Below are positions 23,342 to 34,215 of a DNA stretch of 64,000 bases, piece after piece. The notes under the pieces are model-generated. The model did not search any database. It worked only from the letters and a program-made list of their open reading frames with translations, and was not told the origin of the DNA. The first letter of the stretch is position 1. Every line of letters begins with the position of its first letter. This stretch comes from Heligmosomoides polygyrus polygyrus (taxonomy: Eukaryota; Nematoda; Chromadorea; Rhabditida; Heligmosomidae), in NCBI GenBank assembly GCA_947396885.1, contig OX377202.1, forward strand, positions 31,487,407 to 31,551,406. The letters run 5' to 3'. A program made the position numbers and the translations under genes.

Positions 23342-24846
23342 TTTGCTGCCACTAAGCCCGTAGCATATTATGTAGTAAGTTGTTGCACTATAACTTAACA
23401 CCAATTGTTCTGGCCCTCTTGTAAATTGACCTAAAATCTATCGCTGGAACTGTGGACTAAAGTAGACCTACATGTTTATTTTCCTGGTGTCAGCTAGTTA
23501 TCAAGAGAGATTTGGACAGAGCTAAAATGTTTCGGAAATTTTTGCCACTCTACAGGCTGTTTTAGGTCGTCCAGTTACGGCTACAGTAGCGACAATGGCT
23601 GTCACTGAAAGAAGCATTGCCTCGCCTAAGTACGCAAGGCTAATCCTACGCTTAGGTGTTGACCGGCCAATAATGTTGCTCGAGAGTGGTTTGAACATAA
23701 AGAACCACACTATAACTGGGCTGGCTTCTACACAACTGATTAATTCTATCTTCTGTGTGGTACTCTGTTGCATCACTGCCGTTGCATCACTGCCTACCAG
23801 CAATATGCTTTATGATAGCAATATTTTTCAATACAGCAAATTTTGTGGCATAATTGTGAGTTAGATACGGCATCATAGCAAGCTTGTTTCTACTTAAACA
23901 TCAGCAACACTATCTCTCGTCACCCACTACTCCACTAGGTGAATAAGCACAACAGTATAGGATATCAATTCTGAAGGGATTACCTTGTAATCCCTCCACC
24001 GGTGACTACTTAATCACGCCTTCTTATTATGCTGTAGATTTCACAGTTGTTAAGTGCAAAATGAAGGCACTGCAAAGGAAGTCATTGATCGTGACCAGTC
24101 CCAGCATGTCTTCTTGTGCACTGTCTCCTCTTGCTTAAAAAAATTACGTTACAAGCGAGCGCTCGGAGTACGTCTGTGCTTTAGTGTTATATTAGTTTTT
24201 TCTCTAATTTCGGTAATTTTGGGCTTGAAACAGTTGGTTGCTTTTCAGTTCTTGGCTTCTACGGTGTCTATATCTACTTTAGTATATCTAGTTTTCCTTG
24301 ATTTTGATTTTTTTTCATTTCTACTTGTGGTGATATTGGTCAGGTTCCTATAGTTCTTTGACGTATTAGCGCGCCCTCAGCGCATAAACAAAAGAATAAA
24401 CAAATAAACAAAAGAAAGTACATCACGATTTCTACTGCTTTAGAACGTAGCTGTTCAAAGCACATTTTAGAACTTCACCTTTACATATACTTGTTCGCGA
24501 GTTCTTTTGTTTGCTCCTTCCTTTGTTGTCTTGATATGGACTTTTTGTTTTTCGGTGTTTTTTGTTTTTTTTAGAACTGGATCAGTGTTTGGTCTCACAT
24601 GATCACGTGTAAAATGTTATGTGACCTTTTAGTGCAATAAACAAAATAAATATTTTTCTTTTCTACGCTGTCAGTTGATGTCGATACAGCTTGCTAACTT
24701 GCTAGTTTGATAATTTCTTAAGCTTTCCATTGCTGTTGCTGTTTTTTTCCTATCGCACGTATGTTAAGCACGTCTTCTTAGCGTGATAAACAAATAAATA
24801 ATTAAATGAATAAATATACGGCGCAGAATGTTGTCGCTGAGCGACT
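23342..24846. other. Unassigned AT-rich DNA after the RTE-B break
   Basis: This separates the broken RTE-B copy from the TIR-like sequence at 24847. No transposase or gene is recognised. Repeated AATAAACAAATAAA-type words at about 24380-24420, 24635-24660 and 24785-24810 suggest composite repeat tails. A + strand frame at 24054-24353 is hydrophobic because of T-rich sequence and is probably not a gene. Confidence 0.4.
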
Positions 24847-24875
24847 AAGGCCTATGCTATACTTCGGCGACGTCG
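24847..24875. repeat. Left inverted repeat of a candidate TIR element
   Basis: The sequence AGGCCTATGCTATACTTCGG and following CGACG reappear inverted at 29385-29411 with one or two mismatches. Both are embedded in CpG-rich sequence full of GACGTCGCC words. The pair flanks the RTE-A insertion, so the two may be the ends of one DNA element of about 1.1 kb that RTE-A entered. Confidence 0.45.
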
Positions 24876-25439
24876 CCGAGAGCTCCGCGGAGGTGTTATA
24901 CTTCCGCCGCCGACGTCGCCACAGACGGGCCGACGACGTCAGCGTCACCGTCGGTGACAGCACGTCCCGTGACAAAGTGACAAAGTGCAAAGACGCCGTC
25001 TTGCGAACACAAAAAGTGCAATTCACTAGAACATGTTTGGGAGAGAGTGGGACCCTAAACCTTAGCTCCCCTTCACTTTGTCTCTTTTCTTCCTTTTTGT
25101 GTCTTTCTCTGCCGTTCTGTGTCTTTCTCGGCCGTTTCGCATTTTCTCGGCCTATTTGCTTCCTTGTAGAGCAAGTAATACTAAATAAAATTGTGTAGAA
25201 AATAAGTAGTGTTTCCTCGTTTTCTTAAATGTTAATGCAAACCTCTGCGAAGAGCTTCTTCGAGATAGAATTTATACTAATTAAGAGTTAAATTTTCCTT
25301 TGAACTTCGAGAATTCCGTGTAAATTTAATTTAAATACGATTTAACGAAAAAAGTCTTTGCTAAACCGAAAATGCTGGTAACATCGTTAAATTGGCAAAT
25401 AAATAGTCGTTAAATGCCGAACACTATCCCGTACCTCTA

Positions 25440-25962
25440 TTATTATTATGTCTATAATGTATCCACGGATCTCCCTCGATAGAGAGCCTTCGGGCTCTCT
25501 TGTTAAGAGGGATCTCGGGCCGCTTGTCGCAGGGCCACGTGGCGCGTCCCCGGGTGGTGGATAGGGGAATTAAACGCGATCCAAATGCGACCGTGTGCTG
25601 CCCAGAGATGCAGGTGGGATGCAGGGGATGGACTCCTTGCTCCTGCTGTGTCGGGTCGATGCGTTCCTTGTGCGTGGGAGCGGCATGTTCGTGCACAGTG
25701 TGCGTGGATGTGTCCGTGACTGTGCGGATTGTAACTGTGTCGGCTCGGCCAAAAGCTTGCACTCGGTAGACTGGGAGTACATGTAAGGCGATTCGAGGCC
25801 GCCTTAAGTCTCGCCCCGTCCCTTCGGGCAACCTGGCTGGCTGCCCGGAGTACCCCGCCCGCACGACAGAGCCTGACTAGCTACCCGTGTTGTATTCCAG
25901 TCAAACACAGCACTAAAGGGCCTCATTCCCCTGACCCCGAAAGAGCCCCCATTTCTGCAGCG
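25440..25962 (+). promoter_or_regulatory. Presumed 5' region of RTE-A
   Basis: A GC-rich section, unlike the AT-rich DNA before it, leads directly into the RTE-A start codon. It contains a perfect 8-bp stem AGAGAGCC / GGCTCTCT with a TTCG loop closed by C-G (25481-25500). This lies inside a second stem TCCCTC / GAGGGA. I take it as the 5' untranslated and promoter part of the element, but the exact 5' boundary is not visible. Confidence 0.6.
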
Positions 25963-28905
25963 ATGGGAAGGGCGAGTACGGAGAGGCTGCTAAAATCTCA
26001 GGGCCTAACCAGGCTGCGCAAACTGAGAAGGACTAGGATGACGATCTGTACTTACAACGCCCGCACGCTTGCGTCGGAAGCATCCGTCGAGGACCTGATG
26101 ATGCAAGCCAGGAAGATCAAGTGCGACGTCATCGGACTGACCGAGACGAGAAGACACCACCCCCTGCACGCCGCCTACGACTCCGGAGAAGAACTGTTCC
26201 TCGGAACATGCGACAGCAGGGGAGTAGGCGGCGTTGGTGTCCTCGTCAACACGCACTTGGCCATGAACATCGATTCGTACGAGTCTCTGACAAGCCGAAT
26301 CGGACGTCTGCGACTGAAGCGATGTGGTTCCGTGCCAGCTTTGACTGTATTCGTCGCGTATGCCCCAACATCCGACTACGACGACGAAGAGGTCGAAGCC
26401 TTCTACGTGGAGCTGGAGAAGTTCTATAAAGAAGATCACACCTTCTACAAGGTGATCGTCGGCGACTTCAACGCCAAAATCGGACCGCGAAGGTCGCCGG
26501 AAGAACTTCACATCGGAACACACGGTTTGGAGTGGAACGAGCAAGGTGAAAGGCTGTCTGAGTTTATCATGTCGACCAAGACCATCCATGGAAACTCGCA
26601 GTTCCAGAAGCCTCCCTCCCTACGATGGACCTGGGAATCTCCCGGTGGCCAGTTCCACAACGAGATCGACCACATCATCTTCAACCGCAAATATTGCCTG
26701 ACCAACGTCTCCGTTGTCCCCAAGTTCTACACGGGATCGGACCACCGCCTCCTTCGCGCAAAGTTCCGCTTTTCGCGTCAAGGAGAGAAGGCCGTGAAGT
26801 TCAAGAAGAGGAGTCCCAGAACGACCATCAACTGGGACCTCTACACCTCTCTTACCGGCCTTTGGGAAGATGCCGTCATGGACAACGTCGACGAGGAATA
26901 CGACCGCTTCGTGCACCAACTCCACGATAGTGCTAAGGGAGCCGAGAGCTTGAAGACCACCAAGAGACGTCTGTCTCCGGAAACTCTCGAGCTGATACGC
27001 CAGCGTGGAGCAGCACGAGCGTCAGGCAACTACCAACTGACGTCCGAGCTTGCAAAGCTATGCAGAGCGGCGATAAAGGAAGATCTGAAAGAGAGAAGGG
27101 CGGAAGTGTTGGCTGAAGCAGCAGAGGCAGGGCTGAGCATCCGCAATGCCCGCCGGAACTTCGCCAACTTCAAGACCAAGATGACCGCTCTCCGACGTCC
27201 TGACGGAACCGTCACCTCTTCCAGAAGGACCATGGAGAAGGTCATCCACGACTTCTACTCCGATCTCTTCGATAGCCACGTCCAGCTGCCCCCATGCCAT
27301 CTTCCGCAGGATGGATACGTCGTCCGCTCTGTTCTCCCTTCCGAGATCCGACACGCCATCTCGTCGGTGAAGAAACGTACAGCACCCGGTCCCGACAGGA
27401 TCAGACCCGAACACCTGAAGAACCTCCCGCCTACGCTCATCAACACCCTGGCGCGGCTCTTCACACGTTACTTGTCGGAGTGCAAGGTTCCATCTCAGTG
27501 GAAGACCAGCAGAACCGTCTTGCTGTACGAGAAGGGAGACGTGCACGACATTGGCAACTATCGCCCGATATGCCTGTTGTCCGTAGTCTACAAGCTGTTC
27601 ACTCGAGTTATCCTGAATAGGATTAGCAGAACGCTGGACGAAGGACAGCCATGCGAGCAAGCAGGATTTCGGAGAGGATTCAGCACGATCGACCACATAC
27701 ACACCATTACGAAGCTCATCGAAGTGTCGCGAGAGTACAAGCTGCCGCTGTGCCTTACGTTCATCGACCTGAAGAAGGCATTCGACTCTGTCGAAACTGA
27801 AGCGGTCATCGAAGCCCTGCTCACTCAGGGTGTTCCTACTCAGTACATCAGAGTCCTTCGAGAGCTGTACAGTGGATTCACGACCAAGATCTCACCATTC
27901 TACAACGACGTCGTCGTCGTCGTGAAGAGAGGGGTTCGGCAAGGGGATACCATATCCCCGAAGCTCTTCAGCGCCACTCTCGAAAACGTCATGCGCGAAC
28001 TAGAATGGGAAGACATGGGAGTGAAGGTCGACGGCCGGCAACTACATCATCTTCGCTTCGCTGACGACATCGTGCTCATAACGCCGAGCATCAGCCAGGC
28101 GGATCGAATGCTGGCCGACTTCGATCGTGTATGTGGGAACGTTGGACTGCAGCTGAATCTTACGAAGACGATGTTCATGAGGAACGGATGGGTTTCTGAT
28201 GCCCCATTCTCGCTCAACGGAACGAACATCTCCGAATGCTCCAGCTATGTGTATCTGGGTCGCGAAGTCAACATGGCCAACGACCTAGCACCAGAGCTGA
28301 GCAGGAGGAAAAGAGCGGCTTGGGGAGCTTTCAAGAGCGTCGAAGAAGTCGCGAAGAAGACGAAGGGCGTCCGACTCCGTGCCCACCTATTCGACTCCAC
28401 TGTTCTTCCTGCCCTAACATACGCCTCAGAGACATGGGCTACACGAAAGCAGGATGAACACGCGATCAGCGTCGCGCAGCGTGGAATCGAGAGGACGATG
28501 CTCGGAGTGAAACGACTCACGCAAGTGAGAGAAGGCCTCCGGAGTTCCGAGCTTCGCCGACGCTCGAAGATCAGAGACGCTGTCGCGTGGGCCAAGTTGT
28601 CGAAAATTAGGTGGGCCGGCCACATAATGCGCTTCGCAGACACCCGCTGGACGAGAGCCATCACCGACTGGATTCCGCGGGATGTCAAAAGAACACCAGG
28701 ACGCCCACCGACGCGTTGGTCGGACTTCTTCGTGAAAGCCCTGAACGACCGATATGACGCTCTTCGTGTCCCTCGAGCGAGGAGGATCCATTGGACCACT
28801 CTGGCACGCGACAGGGACGAATGGAACGCTGCTGGCACCCGCTCGAGCAATTCGATGATCAACGGGACGACAGGTGATACAGGTGAATGTATAATTTGTC
28901 CATAA
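25963..28905 (+). CDS. Intact RTE-type endonuclease/reverse transcriptase (RTE-A)
   Basis: A single 980-aa ORF with no frameshift. The N-terminal AP-type endonuclease shows TYNARTL (Asn32), LTETRR (Glu61), GDFNAKIG (167-174) and SDHRLLR (Ser259-Asp260-His261), the residues needed to nick target DNA. A helical linker follows, then the reverse transcriptase: [49 protein letters not shown] and the catalytic FADD at 699-702. The C-terminal part has the RTE-type [14 protein letters not shown] and [13 protein letters not shown] blocks. Family members copy themselves by target-primed reverse transcription, nicking DNA and priming cDNA at the site. An intact reading frame with all key residues suggests a young copy. 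The start was chosen as the first Met of the open frame. Confidence 0.95.
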   Translation: MGRASTERLLKSQGLTRLRKLRRTRMTICTYNARTLASEASVEDLMMQARKIKCDVIGLTETRRHHPLHAAYDSGEELFLGTCDSRGVGGVGVLVNTHLAMNIDSYESLTSRIGRLRLKRCGSVPALTVFVAYAPTSDYDDEEVEAFYVELEKFYKEDHTFYKVIVGDFNAKIGPRRSPEELHIGTHGLEWNEQGERLSEFIMSTKTIHGNSQFQKPPSLRWTWESPGGQFHNEIDHIIFNRKYCLTNVSVVPKFYTGSDHRLLRAKFRFSRQGEKAVKFKKRSPRTTINWDLYTSLTGLWEDAVMDNVDEEYDRFVHQLHDSAKGAESLKTTKRRLSPETLELIRQRGAARASGNYQLTSELAKLCRAAIKEDLKERRAEVLAEAAEAGLSIRNARRNFANFKTKMTALRRPDGTVTSSRRTMEKVIHDFYSDLFDSHVQLPPCHLPQDGYVVRSVLPSEIRHAISSVKKRTAPGPDRIRPEHLKNLPPTLINTLARLFTRYLSECKVPSQWKTSRTVLLYEKGDVHDIGNYRPICLLSVVYKLFTRVILNRISRTLDEGQPCEQAGFRRGFSTIDHIHTITKLIEVSREYKLPLCLTFIDLKKAFDSVETEAVIEALLTQGVPTQYIRVLRELYSGFTTKISPFYNDVVVVVKRGVRQGDTISPKLFSATLENVMRELEWEDMGVKVDGRQLHHLRFADDIVLITPSISQADRMLADFDRVCGNVGLQLNLTKTMFMRNGWVSDAPFSLNGTNISECSSYVYLGREVNMANDLAPELSRRKRAAWGAFKSVEEVAKKTKGVRLRAHLFDSTVLPALTYASETWATRKQDEHAISVAQRGIERTMLGVKRLTQVREGLRSSELRRRSKIRDAVAWAKLSKIRWAGHIMRFADTRWTRAITDWIPRDVKRTPGRPPTRWSDFFVKALNDRYDALRVPRARRIHWTTLARDRDEWNAAGTRSSNSMINGTTGDTGECIICP

Positions 28906-29384
28906 TCAATTAGTAGTCAGGTTGAGGCTGTTGACCAATGGCGCATAACGCGGGCAGTGACTTCAGGGTATGCTTGTAGGTCGTGGTTCAGTTAGCCTGC
29001 TATAGGCAAATTATAGCAGCTATGCGACGGCTACGCCCTGCTCATGACGGACATAAATACCCCTTACGAGCGTACCAGGGTGGTCTTTTTTGTGGTAGAC
29101 AGCTGGCAGCTCTACTAATTCCAAAAATATATATATATATTTGGTATTGTTTCTTTCGTCTCAATTACATGGTTTACACTGAAAGACAAAATGTATGCAA
29201 ATTCGAGGCAGATGTGATTACCTAGCCTTCCTGTGGGCAGACCGGTTACCAAATGATGACACTGAAAACGCGCTCCGTTACCAAAAATGCGTTCCGATGC
29301 TTTCCTGTCAACGACGTCCCCAACGCCGCCACAGAATCTGTTGAAGACGTCGGTGGTGACGTCAACGTCGGCGACGTCGGTGAC
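28906..29384. other. Flank of RTE-A: 3' tail and unassigned DNA
   Basis: The RTE-A stop codon is followed by about 480 bp without a gene. The last coding bases include the repeat ACAGGTGATACAGGTGA, reminiscent of the short-repeat tails of RTE elements. An (AT) tract lies at 29128-29141. The final 130 bp are CpG-rich with GACGTCGG words. Confidence 0.5.
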
Positions 29385-29411
29385 GCGTCGCCGAAGTATA
29401 ACATAGGCCTA
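29385..29411. repeat. Right inverted repeat of a candidate TIR element
   Basis: CCGAAGTATAACATAGGCCT is the inverted partner of the sequence at 24847-24875. It directly precedes an RTE-C 3' fragment, whose insertion may have trimmed this end. Confidence 0.45.
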
Positions 29412-29412
29412 A

Positions 29413-29812
29413 GGAAATTGAAACGCGCCTCGGCGTCACGGATACGAAGATGCTACGCTGGACGGCTGGAGTCACGCGCATGGACCACATTCGAAATGAT
29501 GCTATTCGGCAGAAGTTCGGTGTTGCGCCGACAGCGGAGAATATGCGCGAAGCTCGCTTGCGATGGTACGGCCACATTCTGCGTGGAAAGAAGACAGCGT
29601 CCGCAAGATAGGCCTTGAGTTGGAAGTGTCAGGAAAGCGACCTAGAGGATGCCCGAAGCAGCGTTGGTCCGATACGTTGCTCATGGACATGAAAGAAACT
29701 GGCGCTCACCCTGATCAACCGCAGGATCAGGAAAGGTTGCGTCGCGACGCCAGAAGAGCGGATGCTGCGACGAAGCGGGACAAACGCTGAAGAGAAGAAG
29801 ACTGGGACTTGT
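29413..29812 (+). pseudogene. RTE-C 3' fragment (5' truncated)
   Basis: Only the C-terminal part of RTE-C is present: TLGRLESRAWT-type reading of the MLRWTAGVTRMDH segment, MREARLRWYGHILRG, GLELEVSGKRPRGCPKQRWS and ATKRDKR, ending in a stop and the family 3' end CGCTGAAGAGAAGAAGA at about 29807. One frameshift separates the first half from the second. 5' truncation to about 400 bp is the usual outcome of incomplete reverse transcription in this element class. Confidence 0.85.
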
Positions 29813-30686
29813 TAGAGAAGTGCATTGCGACATATAGGTTTCACTAATAACGGAGCATTTTGTGTTTCTTTTTGTTTGCACAAAAGCCAAAGAATAGTAC
29901 TGTAGCTGAAGAGATGAGTATGATGACTATTCATGACCAACCGCACAAGGGCTACATTTTTGGGACACCTGCCCTATAGTCAACTTTGCGTCAAATAGCT
30001 AAACTCTGGCATCAGGCCGACGCGCACTGTTTATATTTATTCGTTCCCTTTGAACAACGACTATGAAGAGCGGCAAGAGCACATTTATGTTTGCTGAACT
30101 GAGAACAACAGGAGCGGATGGCGTCCCACGGGGAAAGCTGACCATTTGAAAACGGTTTGTGCTGTTTGTTGAGTCGCTCGCAGTTTGATCAGCAGGGCAG
30201 TGTTATCAAAACAGCGTGGGTTTTCCTCCCTGGTAAGATATCGGAAGACACTGCTGACTTGTTCGTTTTCTTGCTGGTCCTCCATCGGTTCAGAATCTTC
30301 GCTCCCATTTCCGTGACCTTGGATGAATATGAGGTACCCACTCCAGTTTTATAACATCGTTAAAGCAGGGATGTCTGTACCGTTTCTTGTTGATTCATAT
30401 CTCGCTATTCTGAAAGAATATCACAGCCCTCCTCACCGTTGCTTTCATATTTTCTGCCTCTATTACAGTAGTTTATGGTAGCACAATGGCTGCGATAAGC
30501 TTAGCGGTACCCCCGTTTCTTCAGAATCACCTGTGTTGCAAGGTAATGGAATCGAGCGTGAATGTGCAAGCTATCACTATCAATAACTGAACATAAAAGC
30601 GAACTGCTCCTAGTTGTGCAGGAGTCAGATTTGTCATCTAGTTAGGCTTGTAGAACGCGGTCGGAGGAGACGCGGTCTCTCAAATC
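29813..30686. other. Unassigned intergenic DNA
   Basis: No gene, repeat or RNA recognised; only short frames without motifs. Confidence 0.4.
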
Positions 30687-30960
30687 ATGGTTTGGCGGTC
30701 TCCGCCCAGGCCATACAAGCATTCTCTCCCTCAGGGTCATTGAATTTATATCGAACTCCAAAACACCAGCGATAAAACGCTGAGTTGTTTGTTGCCGATC
30801 CTTGTGTAGACCAAATATCCATCTCAAAAGTATAAGGAGAGCAACACACACCCAACGCTACTAAGCAGAGATACTTCAGTTTCCTGAAAGGTTCGTTGGT
30901 CGCATTAAACATCAATTTTTCTAGGCTCACGGCTGATCTCGATGACGCTTTTGCTTAAAA
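30687..30960 (-). CDS. Possible exon of an unrecognised membrane or secreted protein
   Basis: An open - strand stretch of about 90 codons with protein-like composition. It begins after a TTTTTAAG that could be a splice acceptor. It has a hydrophobic stretch KYLCLVALGVCCSPYTF followed by a polar segment with spaced Cys and Trp residues (MDIWSTQG, YRWCFGVRYKF, NACMAWAE). A hydrophobic segment followed by a Cys/Trp-rich loop is seen in small tetraspan proteins of the claudin/PMP22 type, but I cannot confirm that family. The frame ends in TGA at 30687 with no obvious donor, so the exon may be terminal, broken or false. Confidence 0.35.
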
Positions 30961-32070
30961 AGTGGAGTTTCTTCGATTGAACTTACAAAATACGGGCCAT
31001 AAGTATTCCAACAAAAACTTGACATATAGCGGTTGAAATGGATCGAACTTGATACCGTTTAAAATGCCATCTACCCATCTATATTGGCGATGGCACTAAA
31101 ACAATATTGTCCATAAAATGAAGGTCTACTTCTGCCTTGATGAGAGCCTTAAGGGTAATGTGTCCAGCATTCTCAGCATTTAATTCTGATTTGTGTTCCT
31201 CACTTGTTTCAAATACGACAGACTGATTTTGTCTGCCATCAATAACCGCTTATTTCTCTAAGACGGTAAAAACGTAGTGCAAATGAGTGCAAATGACAAA
31301 CGTTGCTTAAGAAGTCGAAATTATTCACGATCTCACCAAAACGTTAGCGGTTAAAAATTCGCCTATCAGTCTCGAGGATTTAGGAAATTTTAGGAGAATT
31401 TTGGTTGCCCACAGTTCTGAAGTGATTTTACACTATCTGAGATAGCTTGAGGAAAGATGTTACTGGTCTGGTGTCTGTCTTCTCTCCGTCGCTTCTGGTA
31501 TTAAACATTTACCATAACGATAAACCACAACTACCAATCAGAGAACTCCACAGGAGACTGTAGTGCGTGTGCATAGCAGCTACTTACCAAAAGATTCTAG
31601 TCTTTCATACGAAACAGCATCGCAAGAGTGGAGTAGTCAGGGAGGCCAGATTCCGCTTCATATTCAACAATCGAAAGATCTCTCCTATGCCAGCTTGCAA
31701 TTTTCAGCCGTCTCGATGGTTTTGTTTCAAAAATGGAACAGGCAGCATGCCTACTTATAGTTAGAGGCAGCGTTCATCGTGGCCCCAAGTCGAGGATGTT
31801 ACGCACAACTTACAGCTAAGCCCGCTCGCGATATTCGGGAGTTTTGCGCCTTCTATGCTTTCTCGAAGAGTGAACTAAAATGCTACGCCCAGAGAGTAAG
31901 GATTTCAAGAATAACACTCGGAGTTAATCAATCAGCTGTGAGTTGCGCTGAGAATTCTAGTGTTCTGGAGTCTCATGTAGTCATTTTGACTACGAAACTG
32001 GCCAGACATCGAATTTTGGTGCCCAGCCGGAAGAAATCCCTAGCCTTTCCATCAGGTCCGCTACCGAACG
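30961..32070. other. Unassigned intergenic DNA
   Basis: No recognisable gene or repeat. Two overlapping 65-codon frames near 31565 and a 101-codon frame at 31779-32084 have no motifs. Confidence 0.4.
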
Positions 32071-32081
32071 ACTCACACCGA

Positions 32082-32376
32082 TAATAAAGGATAAAGGACG
32101 GCGCTACTCAATTCCTTTTGGGATGCGCCACGCATTCTACTTCTACGGGATGTCGTGGAGGCGATTTGAATGCGTATTTGGCCATACAATGACTTGCGGT
32201 GGCCAGCCGATGAACAAGTCAGTGCTCTATCATTCCCAGACAGGTCTGGCGTACCAATTCACCGACCCCGGAGGGATGGAAGGCTTGGTTAGCCTGGGCG
32301 GGAAATCCGAACCAGAACCTGATATCGGAAGCACGCGACAGCCGGCGCCTCCACCGACTGCGCTACACGCGCCCAC
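32082..32376 (-). mobile_element. SINE-1, complete 295-bp copy with TSD
   Basis: The element is bounded by the 11-bp direct repeat ACTCACACCGA (32071-32081 and 32377-32387). On the - strand it begins GTGGGCGCGTGTAGCGCAG, with TGTAGCGCAGTCGGTGG resembling a pol III A box and GGTTCGGATTT about 50 bases later resembling a B box. A unique body follows, and the 3' end reads GCCGTCCTTTATCCTTTAT. A tRNA-related head, no coding capacity, a short-repeat tail and a TSD are the marks of a SINE, moved by the machinery of an unidentified LINE. Further copies lie at 1-58, 59628-59693, 61058-61340, 61444-61745 and 61748-62035. Confidence 0.9.
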
Positions 32377-32387
32377 ACTCACACCGA

Positions 32388-32998
32388 ACGGAAGAAAAAT
32401 TCAGTAAACCGTGCGCGTTATGTGCCTTAAATCTATATGGCATGCGCTCTATTCTTTTAGCGCTACACAGGCTCCTTTCACTGTGCTCTATTCCATTGTC
32501 TTTGCCATTAGTTAGTCGTTTTGGAATCCTATAACGCCATCTAGAAAGGTTTGTAAGTTTATAAAGGGAGTTCGAAGGGGTGGATGGAGCCGATAGCAAC
32601 GAATATGCAATAGCTGTTGGGGAGATTATTGGCAGGATATTCTTTGGTTGGAGTTGGGAAAAATAGAATGACGTGAAAAGGAAAAATCAGTTGTTAAGTG
32701 TTGGTATCTGTTGATCAGGAGATGAAAAGTGGAACCCTGATGTGATTCTCTAGTATCGTAAATTAGCATGAATTGCCTCGCTGGAGAAGGCAGAATGCAT
32801 AAAATGCAGCTTGAAGGCGTGAATGATATATTCAGAACCCATCTTGGCGCAATCGGGGGAGCTGCCTGCTGCCATATACATACATCGTTTGTTGACCTAA
32901 AGGCGGCGTCTTCCCCAGTCCAACCAAACCTTCCAACCACCCACAAAACTGAGACCAGAATTGTTCGGAAGGATGAAATATCCTACTATAAAAATATA
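32388..32998. other. Unassigned intergenic DNA
   Basis: No gene recognised. Overlapping frames of 106 codons on both strands (32626-32946 and 32768-33088) cannot both be real, and neither has a motif. Confidence 0.4.
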
Positions 32999-34050
32999 TT
33001 AGGTTCCCCAGAAAGATCTCGGCGTTTTGTGTTCTTGTTTTTCATTCGTCTATTATTAAGTGAAAATTCAACTTGCACTGCGCATTAATGCTACTTTCTG
33101 TACAGAAACTTCAACTTTGTTTTATATTTCTGATGTTGAGAGGCTTACTGAACTGTCGAAGGAGGGATTCCGAATGATATTTTATTTTAACTTCAAATTG
33201 GGACAATACGCAGCCGAGACAGCTCGACAAATCAGTCAAGTGTGGACCGGATAGTGTTGAAGGGAGCACTGTGCGCTAGCGGTTCAGTAAATATCGGACC
33301 GAGATTTCAGGCTCGAAGGTGACCCCAGTCGGCCTAGAGCAATCCTGGAGGACGAGTTGAAGGAATTGGTGGAAGCTGAACCATCCCAAACAGTTTGCGG
33401 AAACGCGTAAGAGCTGGACGTCAATAAAACTGCTGTTGCTGATGCTTTGAAACGCCGCGCGAAGGCGAAAAAGCTCGAAAAGTGGGTGCCCCACGATTTG
33501 AGTGAGCGGCAAAATCTGTTACGCTTCAAGATTTGTTCTTCTCTACTTTTACGAAGCAAAACTGACCAGCTTTTGGGACGAATCATCTGTGATGAAAAGT
33601 GGATTCTGTATGATCACAGGAAACGTTGCGGAGATTGGTTGAACGCCGACGAATCCCTCCAGGCATTTTCCAAAGGCGAACCTCCACCAAAAAAAGGTAA
33701 TGGTCACTGTGTGGTGGTCAGCGTGTGGTGTGATCTATTACAACTTTCTAGCACCAGGCCAGACGATCACAGCAGAGTCCTAAAGGAAATCGACGAAATG
33801 CACCGAAATTTGCGGAAAAGCCCGGACACACGTTTCACAAATCACTATTCGAAAATGGAATGAATTAAGGGTTGAAGTTCTGCCTCACCAGCCGACTACC
33901 CCTTTTCCAACACTTCCAGAACTTTCTCGCTGGTAAAACCTTCACCAATCAGAACCAAGCCAATACAGCTTTCGTGGATTTTGTCGACTTAATTTTTTCG
34001 CTGATGGAGAATGTCGACTGCAGGCCCGCTGTCAAAAGTGCGCTGATTCG
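32999..34050 (+). pseudogene. Mariner transposase copy, degenerate (+ strand)
   Basis: The left inverted repeat TTAGGTTCCCCAGAAAG starts after TA at 32997-32998 and is a diverged form of the TTAGGTTGTCCGAAAAG end of the copy at 53423-54597. The translation shows the N-terminal helix-turn-helix (IFYFNFKLGQYAAETARQIS, about 33178), the first catalytic block (CDEKWILYDHRKR, about 33590) and decayed later parts. Stops interrupt the N-terminal half, the HDN and PTDY motifs are not recoverable in frame, and the right inverted repeat is lost. This is a dead element. Confidence 0.85.
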
Positions 34051-34215
34051 CTGATTCCAACGGTGCGTATCTTACAGACTTACAGTTTTACAGTTTATTA
34101 CATCTGCAAAAGGCAAATGTGGGAAAAACATCACCAAGGAAGTAATTAAAGAAAACGCAGATTAGCACACAAGAACGAACACCAAATCGGGAAAGGTAGT
34201 CGGTACTTATTGATT

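Noticed and set aside
25470..25620. HDV-like ribozyme at the 5' end of RTE-A
   Set aside because: I could not lay out the double pseudoknot: the first stem encloses a simple hairpin, and I found no matching P2 or P1.1 arrangement.
26005..28862. Long antisense frames opposite RTE-A
   Set aside because: Frames of up to 214 codons on the - strand mirror the GC-rich codon usage of the RTE-A ORF and have no motif.
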